Shown here one piece after another: positions 24,769-33,499 of a stretch of 64,000 nt of DNA (position 1 is its first letter; each line of letters starts with the position of its first letter). Origin of the DNA: JBHIKY01 sp042139015 (GTDB lineage Bacteria; Bacillota; Bacilli; Bacillales; Marinococcaceae); NCBI RefSeq assembly GCF_042139015.1, contig NZ_JBHIKY010000020.1, positions 7,156 through 71,155 on the forward strand, written 5' to 3'. Below the pieces are notes generated by a model. The model had not been told where the DNA came from. It saw only the letters and a program-made list of their open reading frames with translations, and did not search any database. A program made the position numbers and the translations under genes.

Positions 24769-25413
24769 CTATACGGCATGCTCTGCCATGATTTTTTGCT
24801 GACGGTCATCGATTTTGATAAATGTTCTGTAAGAAATCCACATCATAATAAAGGCCGTGAGACTTGCCCCGAAGAAGAGAATAAGAACGGGCAGAGTGAA
24901 AAACAAATGATACAGGGTAAAAAAAGCGGCAATAATATAAATAGATCGTAAGGGGTGGTAAAGCGCAATTAATAATGCATTTTTGAAATACCGAAAAAAC
25001 GAAGTCTCATAATGAACAAACACAGGAAAAATATAGAGAAGCATAAGGCCATATAGGAAAGCTGTCACAAATAGAACATAGCGGTATAAAAGATTCAGCC
25101 ACTCATTATCTACTACAAAATAGTTCAGATTCGTATAAATGGCAGCCCCAAACGCGAACAGCACCCAAATGAGAGCATTGGCACGCAGAAACTGCTGACA
25201 GTACGCTCTCCAAAATTCACGAAAAACCGCCATATCAGTCCTTCCCATGGCCCATTTACGAAACACCGTAAACATGGCCATTGTGCTCGGCCCGACACCG
25301 AATAGCAGGAGACCCGCAGCTGAAAACAGCACCCACAGCACATTTATATATATTAAAAATAACACTATTTCTCCTGCCTGATAAAATCCGCTCAGCCAAC
25401 CGCTGTTCATCAT
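24769..25413 (-). CDS. YesL-family membrane protein (DUF624)
   Basis: 214 residues and five to six membrane helices (AGEIVLFLIYINVLWVLFSA at the start). The motif FGVGPSTMAMFTVFRKW is the family signature. YesL proteins are encoded in many pectin and other polysaccharide loci next to LplB/LplC-type transporters; their job is unknown. It sits 10 bp after the GH106-like gene. Confidence 0.85.
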   Translation of the reverse strand: MMNSGWLSGFYQAGEIVLFLIYINVLWVLFSAAGLLLFGVGPSTMAMFTVFRKWAMGRTDMAVFREFWRAYCQQFLRANALIWVLFAFGAAIYTNLNYFVVDNEWLNLLYRYVLFVTAFLYGLMLLYIFPVFVHYETSFFRYFKNALLIALYHPLRSIYIIAAFFTLYHLFFTLPVLILFFGASLTAFIMMWISYRTFIKIDDRQQKIMAEHAV

Positions 25414-25423
25414 TTCTCCTCCT

Positions 25424-27817
25424 CTATTTATAATAATGAATGTCCAATCGCACGGGCCCGATCAATCCTGATTGAAGCCCGGCGTGATCCTTTTCGTTTG
25501 CTGAGCTGTTCGTCACCTTGATTCGAAAGTGATTTACTCCTTGTTGCAATACATTTTCACGAATCCAAATCCGATAGGGCGCCCACATTCTCAATCCTGC
25601 GTTCTTACCGTTTACAAATACTTCTGCAATATCACCTATTACTCCAAGCTCTAGCTCGGCGGAGGTGATATTACTTACCTCCTCAAGCTCAATGCTTTGC
25701 TCATATGTCATGGTTCCTGAAAAGTGGTCGTACCCGCTCCATTCGGTCCAGCTTCTAAGTGGCTGCAAATTTTTAGTGCCATCCGGAAGCTGAATGTGCC
25801 AGGAGTCATTAAAATGGATGGAGTCTATCTGCAGGTTCTGTGACTCCAGCTCTTCACCAGTAATCTCGCCACCTGGTTCCACCGCAAAAATGACTGACTC
25901 TCTCCTCTGAAGCCTCAGCGGAGCAGGCTCTGTGCGAACCTCAGCTGCTTTCCCGCTCCAGGCATCCCACTGTTCGATCCTTCCAGGAGTTTTTCCAAAT
26001 TCCACCTTCCCCTGATAAGCTTCTTCCCCTTCATTCACCATAAGATAAAACGTACAGCCGTCCTTTACTACACTGCTCAGACGAATGGACCGCGATGCGG
26101 GGATAATGCTGAGCTTTTTCTCTGCTCGTTCTATAAAGCGCCCCAGCTGCTCCATCAAAATGACGCTTCCACCTTGAGCAGTAAATTCATCTAGAATCTC
26201 AATCGTCCTCATATCAAACATAGCTTTATCTTCAACGAGAATAACTGAATACTTCTGCTTCTGTATTGAAATCGATTTTTCTTTCCAGCTGCTTTCATGT
26301 AGAAGACTCTCTTCCAGATAGTTAAATTCAATCTGATTTTCATACAAAGGTTTGGTCACTTTCCATGGCAAAAAATCTTCCCTGCATAGGACCGCAATCT
26401 TTGTTTGGTTGATGCTGTCTGTCATCAGCCAGCTCAACCGTTTCATATAAGTGGAAAAGTGATGATAATACGGCCACCACGTATTATTGGGCCCGACATC
26501 CGGCGGCCTTTCGTGGCTTCTGATGCTTCCTTTGACAGAATAATAAAAAGCATGGGGGCAGAAGAGGTTTATGCCCCGCACGGCGAGCCAGTCAATATAC
26601 CATTTTTTGTCCCCCGGACTGAGCGCCCATCCGCTCTCTTTGCCGCAAACCCCTAAAAACTCATTCATGTTCCTGCGCCTTCCGCGGTGACGTGCTGCAT
26701 CCGAGGAGCACTTTCCGGCCGTAGAATGCTCTCCTTCTAATGCTTTTCCTTCTTCAGGCGCCACCCACCGCCATACGACATCCTGGCCGGGAATATGAAA
26801 ATTCGCCAGCATGCCGATCTCATCACTTGCTGCTGGATGACCAGTCAGTGCAATTCCATGTGCAGCACACCACTTACTTATCGGCTGGTAGTAGGAAAGA
26901 CGCAGCTTGTCATTGACGGCTTTATTAAATTCGCTTCGAACATAATCTGCTTTGTTTTCGGCATGAAACCAAAGGTAGGGCAGATCACTTTCTTTGTTTC
27001 CTTGTTTCTTATACCAGCCGAGAAATCCGCTTGTCCACGGTTTTAGATCCGGCCGTGCGTTTCTGCCAAGAATGTCAGGCTCATCTGTAAATACAGCGAT
27101 AATTGTGTTTCCAAAGTATTGCTTCAGTTCAGAATAATAGCGTTCATGCGTCAACTCAATAAACTTATTCACAGCGTCAGGATTTAATAAATCAGCAGAG
27201 GCAGGAGCGTGCTCTTCCCCATCATCCTCCCCTTCGTGGATTCCTCTTATCGTCCCCTCCGTATAAGTCTCAACGAACAAGAGGATGGACCATTCCCTAT
27301 CATCAGCGGGAGTAAAAGTAATCTTATCATCTTGGAGGCTGAGAAGTATTCCTGTCTCAGGCTCCACAGAAGTAGAGGTCTCTTTGCAGACAGCCTGAGC
27401 CGAGATTAAATTTTCATGTTCCGGAAAAGACAAATTAACTTCCTGATATTCAGCACAAGGATATTCCAGCATTTTCAGGCCGCGGCTGGCATATGACCTG
27501 TCCGCTTTCACCACCTGTCCTGACGCAGACCCGGATGGATACATTCCTTCATCGTACAGAAATACCTGCATTCCTAACGAAGCAGCTTCCGCAACAGCAG
27601 TCCTGACAAATTTCATAAATGCGTTCGACAGATACTCTATGCTTTCCGGCATCCCAATTCTTGGGTGCAGAACAAAGCCATTTACACCTTTTTCATAAAA
27701 ATCATGAATCTGGCGGCAGAGCTCTTTCTCAGATAAATCATCATTCCAAAACCAAAAAGGGACGGGTGTGTACTCGTCAGAAGGGTGCAGGAATTGCTTC
27801 TTCAACTGGCTCAGCAT
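25424..27817 (-). CDS. GH106-like glycoside hydrolase (alpha-L-rhamnosidase type)
   Basis: 797 residues from the ATG at 27817, four bases after the preceding stop codon. A longer frame (to 27868) would overlap that gene by 46 bp and lacks a ribosome site. The N-terminal part carries PVPFWFWNDDLSEKEL, GVNGFVLHPRIGMPE and YDEGMYPSGSASG, then FTDEPDILG and GHPAASDE, the TIM-barrel pattern of the large GH106-related hydrolases. A beta-sandwich follows at the C-terminus (GDIAEVFVNGKNAGLRMWAP). There is no signal peptide, so it acts on imported oligosaccharides, probably freeing rhamnose from rhamnogalacturonan or related glycans. The exact glycoside is uncertain. Confidence 0.75.
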   Translation of the reverse strand: MLSQLKKQFLHPSDEYTPVPFWFWNDDLSEKELCRQIHDFYEKGVNGFVLHPRIGMPESIEYLSNAFMKFVRTAVAEAASLGMQVFLYDEGMYPSGSASGQVVKADRSYASRGLKMLEYPCAEYQEVNLSFPEHENLISAQAVCKETSTSVEPETGILLSLQDDKITFTPADDREWSILLFVETYTEGTIRGIHEGEDDGEEHAPASADLLNPDAVNKFIELTHERYYSELKQYFGNTIIAVFTDEPDILGRNARPDLKPWTSGFLGWYKKQGNKESDLPYLWFHAENKADYVRSEFNKAVNDKLRLSYYQPISKWCAAHGIALTGHPAASDEIGMLANFHIPGQDVVWRWVAPEEGKALEGEHSTAGKCSSDAARHRGRRRNMNEFLGVCGKESGWALSPGDKKWYIDWLAVRGINLFCPHAFYYSVKGSIRSHERPPDVGPNNTWWPYYHHFSTYMKRLSWLMTDSINQTKIAVLCREDFLPWKVTKPLYENQIEFNYLEESLLHESSWKEKSISIQKQKYSVILVEDKAMFDMRTIEILDEFTAQGGSVILMEQLGRFIERAEKKLSIIPASRSIRLSSVVKDGCTFYLMVNEGEEAYQGKVEFGKTPGRIEQWDAWSGKAAEVRTEPAPLRLQRRESVIFAVEPGGEITGEELESQNLQIDSIHFNDSWHIQLPDGTKNLQPLRSWTEWSGYDHFSGTMTYEQSIELEEVSNITSAELELGVIGDIAEVFVNGKNAGLRMWAPYRIWIRENVLQQGVNHFRIKVTNSSANEKDHAGLQSGLIGPVRLDIHYYK

Positions 27818-27821
27818 AAGA

Positions 27822-29114
27822 TCACGCCTTTTTCCATTGAATAAGCGAGTCAATCTTGACTGCCTCACCTGTCTTCAAAGAGTGATTTCCGGCAATCCCG
27901 GTTAATATCGACATCGCACCATCAATATGGGAAGCGGCCCGGTGGAATTCATCATCGCGCGGTTCTCCGAATAAATCTCTCAATAGCTCAGGGTCTCCCC
28001 CGCCGTGGCCCCCTTCTGTTTCAGAAACATCTATTTCATAAGGTGCACCAAACATTGGGAGAATCACAATTGATTTTTCTTCAATCGAGCCTTCTTCTTG
28101 TTTATTTCCTCCGGAGTTAATGTAGGATTGCTCGCGGACTTTAACCTCCATTCTTCCTTTACTTCCGTTAAAGCTTACGAGATAGCCCTCCCACGGAAGA
28201 TAGGCATTAAGTGAATAATTTAAAATAGCTTTATTTTTATATGTCACAAGTACGCCCAGGGTGTCTTCGATACTGATCCCGTCTCCAAATACACTTTGAT
28301 CACGTTGATAGCCATCCTCAGCTTCTGCATCTAGATACATCGCTTTTAAATGCGGGTTCTCGGCGAGCTGAATGGCAAAAGGGTCACTCTTTGCAGCACC
28401 GCTTCCGTGTGCTCTTTGATAAAACCTGGTCACTCCGCGCTCTTCTGCATTTTCCTTCCCGTAAAACCGGAGCCCACCTGCTGCATAAACGGTTTCCGGA
28501 AAGGTGCCAAGCCAAAAATTCACAAGATCAAAGTGATGGGTTGATTTATGGACGAGCAGCCCTCCGCTGTTTCGTTTGTCGCGGTGCCATCTTCGGAAAT
28601 AATCAGCACCGTGCTGAGTATCGAGCGCCCATTCGAAATTGACGGAATACACTTCTCCTAGTACGCCGCTTTTAATAATTTCTCTTATCTTTGTATTATG
28701 CGGAGCGTACCGGTAATTAAATGTCACCCGGACATTTCTGCCTGTCCGATCAATTGCATCCATGATCTGCCGGCATTTTTCTTCATCCACTGTCATTGGC
28801 TTTTCTGTAATGACATCACAGCCCAGCTCCAGCGCTTTAATAATATACGTATGATGCGTCCGGTCGACCGTGGTCACAATAACCACGTCAGGCTGTTCAG
28901 ATTGTATCATCGATTCAAATTGCTCTGCCCGGTACACAGCAACAGCTTCATGTTCATATTTCGTCTGCAGCAGCTCGTTCGCATAGCCCATTCTTGTTTC
29001 ATTACTGTCACAAAAAGCAATAAGCTTCGAAGAGTCTTTAAAATCAGCTGCAAGGGCTCCATAAAAGAATTCGGCTCTTCCTCCGGTTCCAACTAAAGCG
29101 TATGTTTTTTTCAT
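27822..29114 (-). CDS. Gfo/Idh/MocA-family oxidoreductase
   Basis: 430 residues from the ATG at 29114, with AGGAG 8 bases upstream; a GTG three codons earlier touches that site. The N-terminal Rossmann fold starts with ALVGTGGRAEFF. VITEKPMTVDEEK is the conserved EKP motif. LLVHKSTHHFDLVNFWLG holds the catalytic-type His pair. NAD(P)-linked oxidation or reduction of a sugar or sugar acid derived from rhamnogalacturonan is likely. It lies in the operon between the AraC regulator and the GH106-like gene. An unusually Gly/His-rich stretch (ETEGGHGGGDPELL) lies near residue 380. Confidence 0.85.
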   Translation of the reverse strand: MKKTYALVGTGGRAEFFYGALAADFKDSSKLIAFCDSNETRMGYANELLQTKYEHEAVAVYRAEQFESMIQSEQPDVVIVTTVDRTHHTYIIKALELGCDVITEKPMTVDEEKCRQIMDAIDRTGRNVRVTFNYRYAPHNTKIREIIKSGVLGEVYSVNFEWALDTQHGADYFRRWHRDKRNSGGLLVHKSTHHFDLVNFWLGTFPETVYAAGGLRFYGKENAEERGVTRFYQRAHGSGAAKSDPFAIQLAENPHLKAMYLDAEAEDGYQRDQSVFGDGISIEDTLGVLVTYKNKAILNYSLNAYLPWEGYLVSFNGSKGRMEVKVREQSYINSGGNKQEEGSIEEKSIVILPMFGAPYEIDVSETEGGHGGGDPELLRDLFGEPRDDEFHRAASHIDGAMSILTGIAGNHSLKTGEAVKIDSLIQWKKA

Positions 29115-29125
29115 TTTATCCACTC

Positions 29126-31453
29126 CTATGCTCCCGATTTCATTTTTCTGTATTGACCTGGTGTCACACCGACATGCTTTTTAAAAATACGGTTAAAATA
29201 ACTATGTCTATACCCTACAGCTTCCGATATTTCGTTTACCTTTAAAGTAGATTGAAGCAATAGCTCCTTTGCTTTATCCATTCGTATCGTAGTAAGATAA
29301 TCAATAAAATTAATGCCAATGATTTTCTTAAAAGCCTTACTAAGCGTATGCGGAGTTGTCCCTACACTGTCCGCACAGCTGTCCAGTGAGATATCCTCCA
29401 TGAAATTCTGCTGGATATCTTCAATGACTTCCTCTACGAGCCTTTTCATTTCTATATCCATCCGCCCCTGCAGAATTTCCACGTAGGGGGAGATTACTTC
29501 ATCGACAATCCAGTTCACCATCTGCTCCGGCTCTCGTATTCTCGTCAATTCATCGAACATATTGCGTCCTTGAAATAAATCTGCAGGCTGGATGCCAGAA
29601 TGTAAAATTTCATGCTGGATGGTGCCGAATAATTGCAGCATTCCCGAATGAATCGTAATTTCTCTTTTCCCCACCTCCGTCAGTTCATGCAAAAAATCCC
29701 TGATCAGCTGTTCTGTTTCAGCTATCCTGCCCCGGCGCACAGCTTGAATGATTTCCTTTTCAATATCGAAGGGGTATGAAACCTTGTAGCTGTCTGTTTC
29801 CTTATTCATTTCCTGCATATCAATTATTTGGTTTTGATTCTCAAAGTTACGGAATCGTTTTCCCTGGCTTACTTCTTCAAACAAATGAGGAATACGTTTC
29901 ACCTGCTTCACCGTCTCACTCAGAGTGACTGTAACCTTCAAATGCAGAGATTCATTTACTCGAGTCGTAATCTCTTGTGCACATTGGTACAATTCGTTTT
30001 TTATTTTAGATACATCAGGAGTCACAATAAGCATCCCAATCGATAAATCGTGGTAATTTACCATCGTATATTGATTAAAATACTTTCCCGCTATGTCTTC
30101 GATAATATTAGCCATTGCAAATGTGACCAGGCTTTCATCATTAGAAGATACAACAGCCGATTTAAAATCACCGGTTGATTGGATGTCCATGATAAAAAAT
30201 TCATGTTTATTCAGTTTCCACGAATAGCTTTCCATACGAGCGCGCAATTCCTCTTCGCTGTAATCGTAAAGGTAACCTCTCGTCAACTGCTGAAGAAAGC
30301 TTTGTTTTAGCAGTGGTATCTGTGCTGCTAACCGCTTCTGCAAGCTTTCACTTTCATTGGACAGCTTCGTCCAGCTGTCTTCAATCGCTTCAAACTCATC
30401 TCTTTTCTCATCCATCCACTCGTCTTTTTCATCGCCGGCAAGAACGTTCATCAGCTTGCGGACGGGGCGGTAGATCCGGCTGGAGGCAAACCACGTCATT
30501 AAAAAGGCGATTATTAGAACAGACAGGCTGATAATCAAAATTAAATTAGATATAAATACAATCGGCGAAGTAATGGAAGAAATGGGCGCGGCGGAAACGT
30601 AACGCCATTCGGAGTTAATTCGGTTTAAGTTGCCGGAGGAAACCGAGTATGTGTCACCGTCCCAATCCATGGTAAACGACTCGTCCGGCTCCGAATGAGA
30701 AAGCACTTCCTCCTTTACCGCACTGACAAAACCATGATCATCTGCATTATTCCGCGAAACGAGTAATTCTTCTTCATCGTTCATCATAAAGGTAGCACCT
30801 TGATCATATGGCGTCAGTGTCTGCAGAAGCTGACCAAAACTCTGCTGATCAATCGTTACTAAAATCGTTCCGAATGGATCCCGGCTGACCCCTGGAATGT
30901 TGTGGGTCAGCGTCAAAGCCTCGCCTCCATTGCTCAGGCTCGTATTGAAAATACTCCAGTTTACCTGTTCTCCGTCCGTTAACACAGAACGGTAAGTAGA
31001 ATAATCATTTTGATCGGTCACACGGTGGTAATGAGGATTAAATAATACCGGTTCCTCCGCATCTACAAATAAAAATACTTCATCGATCAGTGGATGGCTC
31101 CCCTTTAACACGAGCAGTGTCTGAACGATATCACGCGTTTCCTGGAAGTTTTCAACATAATCCAGATTCACGAGAGAATCATTAAAACGTGGTTCAAATG
31201 CCCAGTGAGATAAGGAAATTTCTAAATAATTAAATTGATCGTCAATATTCTCTGCCCGCTGATCGATCTGATTTTCATGAATTTCCCTCAGCCCTTCTTC
31301 CACCTTTACAACACCGAACCCGTAGAAGCCGATGCCAAAGATAATACCTGGAATCGAGGTAATAAGTAAGATTAAAATAAAGCTTTTGCGAAAATAGTTA
31401 CTTTTCCAGTCTGGCCCCGTTTTTTGCTGTGGTTTTCTGCGAAGTCTGATCAT
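29126..31453 (-). CDS. Membrane-bound AraC-family regulator with extracellular sensor (YesS-like)
   Basis: 775 residues. A membrane helix near residues 28-50, an extracellular Cache-like sensor domain of about 250 residues, a second helix near 305-325 (FISNLILIISLSVLIIAFLM), a long cytoplasmic linker, and an AraC DNA-binding domain in the last 100 residues (CADSVGTTPHTLSKAFKKI, VNEISEAVGYRHSYFNRIF, GVTPGQYRKM). The architecture is that of YesS, which activates rhamnogalacturonan genes in Bacillus subtilis. It is embedded between the LplC-type permease and the oxidoreductase genes and likely controls the whole locus. Confidence 0.9.
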   Translation of the reverse strand: MIRLRRKPQQKTGPDWKSNYFRKSFILILLITSIPGIIFGIGFYGFGVVKVEEGLREIHENQIDQRAENIDDQFNYLEISLSHWAFEPRFNDSLVNLDYVENFQETRDIVQTLLVLKGSHPLIDEVFLFVDAEEPVLFNPHYHRVTDQNDYSTYRSVLTDGEQVNWSIFNTSLSNGGEALTLTHNIPGVSRDPFGTILVTIDQQSFGQLLQTLTPYDQGATFMMNDEEELLVSRNNADDHGFVSAVKEEVLSHSEPDESFTMDWDGDTYSVSSGNLNRINSEWRYVSAAPISSITSPIVFISNLILIISLSVLIIAFLMTWFASSRIYRPVRKLMNVLAGDEKDEWMDEKRDEFEAIEDSWTKLSNESESLQKRLAAQIPLLKQSFLQQLTRGYLYDYSEEELRARMESYSWKLNKHEFFIMDIQSTGDFKSAVVSSNDESLVTFAMANIIEDIAGKYFNQYTMVNYHDLSIGMLIVTPDVSKIKNELYQCAQEITTRVNESLHLKVTVTLSETVKQVKRIPHLFEEVSQGKRFRNFENQNQIIDMQEMNKETDSYKVSYPFDIEKEIIQAVRRGRIAETEQLIRDFLHELTEVGKREITIHSGMLQLFGTIQHEILHSGIQPADLFQGRNMFDELTRIREPEQMVNWIVDEVISPYVEILQGRMDIEMKRLVEEVIEDIQQNFMEDISLDSCADSVGTTPHTLSKAFKKIIGINFIDYLTTIRMDKAKELLLQSTLKVNEISEAVGYRHSYFNRIFKKHVGVTPGQYRKMKSGA

Positions 31454-31511
31454 TATTTATCCCACCCTTACTTAAGCGAGTCGATTATCTCCATCCTTTC
31501 TTTCATTTTAA

Positions 31512-31525
31512 TGTAAACCCTTTCA
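31512..31525 (-). promoter_or_regulatory. Weak cre-like box
   Basis: TGTAAACCCTTTCA matches the outer half-sites of a cre but lacks the central CG. It lies in the 87-bp gap between the permease and the AraC gene, so it could mark an internal catabolite-controlled promoter. Confidence 0.35.
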
Positions 31526-31540
31526 TAAAACACCCTTTTC

Positions 31541-32416
31541 TTAGCCTTTCACCGATCCAAGCATGACACCCTTTGCGAAATGTTTTTGCAAAAATGGATA
31601 AAATATCAAAATTGGTACAGTAGCAACCACAATTACCGCTAATTTCAAGGATTCCTCCGGCGGATCTGCGAGCATGGCATCCATCTCCCCAAAATCAACA
31701 TTCGCAATCATCATCAACTGCTGAAGCAATAATTGAACGGGCCATTTCGAACTATCGCTGATATAGAGAAGCGCATTAAAAAAGTCATTCCAGTAAAACA
31801 CGGCATAAAACAGTGCAAATGTGGCTATCACCGGCTTTGACAACGGCAGTACAATCCTCCAGAATATTCCGATCTCAGTACAGCCGTCGATTTTCGCTGC
31901 TTCCTCAAGCTCCTCCGGCAGATGTTGAAAAAATGTCTTTACGATGATTAGATAAAATGGATTAATAGCCATTGGAAGGATCAGCGCCCACAGAGAGTCC
32001 AGGAGGCCGAGGCTTCTCACTACAATATAAGTGGGAATCATGCCACCCGTAAATACCATCGAAAAAATAATAAGATTTAAAAACACATTTCTGCCGAGCA
32101 GCTTTTTGCGTGATAACGGATATGCCATCGTAAGAGTCAATGCCAGGCTGACAAGCGTTCCTGCCACCGTGACAAATACGGAAACTCCGATGCTTCTAAT
32201 AAAAGTGCTAGTGGAGAAAATGTAGCTGTATGCATCAAGAGAGAATGTTTCCGGAATGAGAAAAAAAGCCCTTCTCGAAAGCTCTGCTTCCGTTGCAAAC
32301 GATCCGGCCACAACATACACAAATGGCAGAAAGGTGACGAGCGCTATCACCACCAACAGCACGTGATTAAACACGTCAAATACTCTGCCGGCCGGTGTAT
32401 TATGCATTTTGTTCAT
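31541..32416 (-). CDS. Sugar ABC transporter permease, LplC type
   Basis: 291 residues and six membrane helices. The MalG-type coupling motif EEAAKIDGCTEIGIFWRIVL lies near residue 190. The C-terminal LQKHFAKGVMLGSVKG is typical of the LplC/YtcP subgroup, which imports pectin-derived oligosaccharides. It follows its partner permease by 21 bp. No ATPase gene is present here; such systems usually borrow the shared ATPase MsmX. Confidence 0.92.
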   Translation of the reverse strand: MNKMHNTPAGRVFDVFNHVLLVVIALVTFLPFVYVVAGSFATEAELSRRAFFLIPETFSLDAYSYIFSTSTFIRSIGVSVFVTVAGTLVSLALTLTMAYPLSRKKLLGRNVFLNLIIFSMVFTGGMIPTYIVVRSLGLLDSLWALILPMAINPFYLIIVKTFFQHLPEELEEAAKIDGCTEIGIFWRIVLPLSKPVIATFALFYAVFYWNDFFNALLYISDSSKWPVQLLLQQLMMIANVDFGEMDAMLADPPEESLKLAVIVVATVPILIFYPFLQKHFAKGVMLGSVKG

Positions 32417-32437
32417 CGATTCGCACTCCTTTCTCCA

Positions 32438-33394
32438 TCAGAATAATCCATCCTGGCCCATTTTCTTTGCAAAATAGTTCGCTCCGTAAATTAAAATGAT
32501 TCCAACAATGGCTTTAAACAAGCCGACAGCGGTACTGTAGCTGAAGGCGCCCTGGGTTATCCCCATAAAATACACATACGTATCAAATACATCAGCGACT
32601 TCTCTGTTCAGAGAATTTGTCATGAGATAAATCTGCTGAAATCCCTGATCCAGAAAATTACCTAAACGAAGAATTAAAAGAATAACGATCGTGCTTCTTA
32701 ATGCAGGCAGCGTTACATGCCACATTCTACGAAACCGTCCGGCTCCATCAACAATTGCCGCTTCATACTGCTCTGAGCTGACATTGGCAAGCGCGGCAAG
32801 AAAAATAACTGTCCCCCAGCCAACCTCCTTCCAAATGACCTGACCGATAATCATCGGCCTGAACCAATCCGGATGAGAAAGAAAGGAGATCGTCTCACCG
32901 GTGAAATACGAAACAATTTCATTTACAATTCCGCCGCTCGTTGTTAAAAACACGTACGTGATACTCGCAATAATAACCCACGACATAAAGTGCGGAATGT
33001 AGACAAGCGTTTGTATCGTTCGTTTAAAATAAGTCATTCGAATTTCATTGATTAACAGCGCCAAGATAATCGGCACCGGAAAAAAGAAAATAATATCATA
33101 AACAGCTAATATTAACGTGTTGCGAAGCAGTCTTATAAAATCTGGGTTGTTGAAGAAATTCTGAAAATGCTGAAATCCCACCCATTCACTCTGCCAGAAA
33201 CCTAAAAAAGGCGAGTAGTTTTGAAAGGCCATTAGTACGCCCCACATCGGCAGATATTTGAAAATTGCAAAGTATAAGAGACCGGGGATCAGTAAAACAT
33301 AGAGCCATTTGTCTCTTTTAAGCTTTTGAACTGCCGTTAAATCTTTATTCTTTGCCGGCATTTTATATTTACGCTCAACTTCCGCATTTTCCAC
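32438..33394 (-). CDS. Sugar ABC transporter permease, LplB type
   Basis: 318 residues, GTG start behind AAAGGAG. Six membrane helices and the coupling motif YEAAIVDGAGRFRRMWHVTL. LLIPGLLYFAIFKYLPMWG at the N-terminus and the ending YFAKKMGQDGLF are characteristic of the LplB/YteP subgroup. It forms the transmembrane pore with the LplC-type protein. It lies 105 bp downstream of the binding-protein gene, with a stem-loop between them. Confidence 0.92.
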   Translation of the reverse strand: MENAEVERKYKMPAKNKDLTAVQKLKRDKWLYVLLIPGLLYFAIFKYLPMWGVLMAFQNYSPFLGFWQSEWVGFQHFQNFFNNPDFIRLLRNTLILAVYDIIFFFPVPIILALLINEIRMTYFKRTIQTLVYIPHFMSWVIIASITYVFLTTSGGIVNEIVSYFTGETISFLSHPDWFRPMIIGQVIWKEVGWGTVIFLAALANVSSEQYEAAIVDGAGRFRRMWHVTLPALRSTIVILLILRLGNFLDQGFQQIYLMTNSLNREVADVFDTYVYFMGITQGAFSYSTAVGLFKAIVGIILIYGANYFAKKMGQDGLF

Positions 33395-33419
33395 GTGATT
33401 GCTTCCACTCCTTTCTTTT

Positions 33420-33465
33420 GGGAGCGTCCCAAAGAGTTTAATTGATGCACCCTCTGGGACTGTCC
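33420..33465 (-). repeat. Stem-loop between binding protein and permease genes (REP-like)
   Basis: GGGAGCGTCCCAAAGAG and CTCTGGGACTGTCCC form a long imperfect hairpin. It contains the GGGACAGTCCC core seen in repeated elements of Firmicutes. In this place, just after the binding-protein stop codon, it would protect the upstream mRNA and raise binding protein over permease. Confidence 0.6.
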
Positions 33466-33499
33466 CCTTTCTGTTGTACTGCGGTTATCGGCGCTTTAT

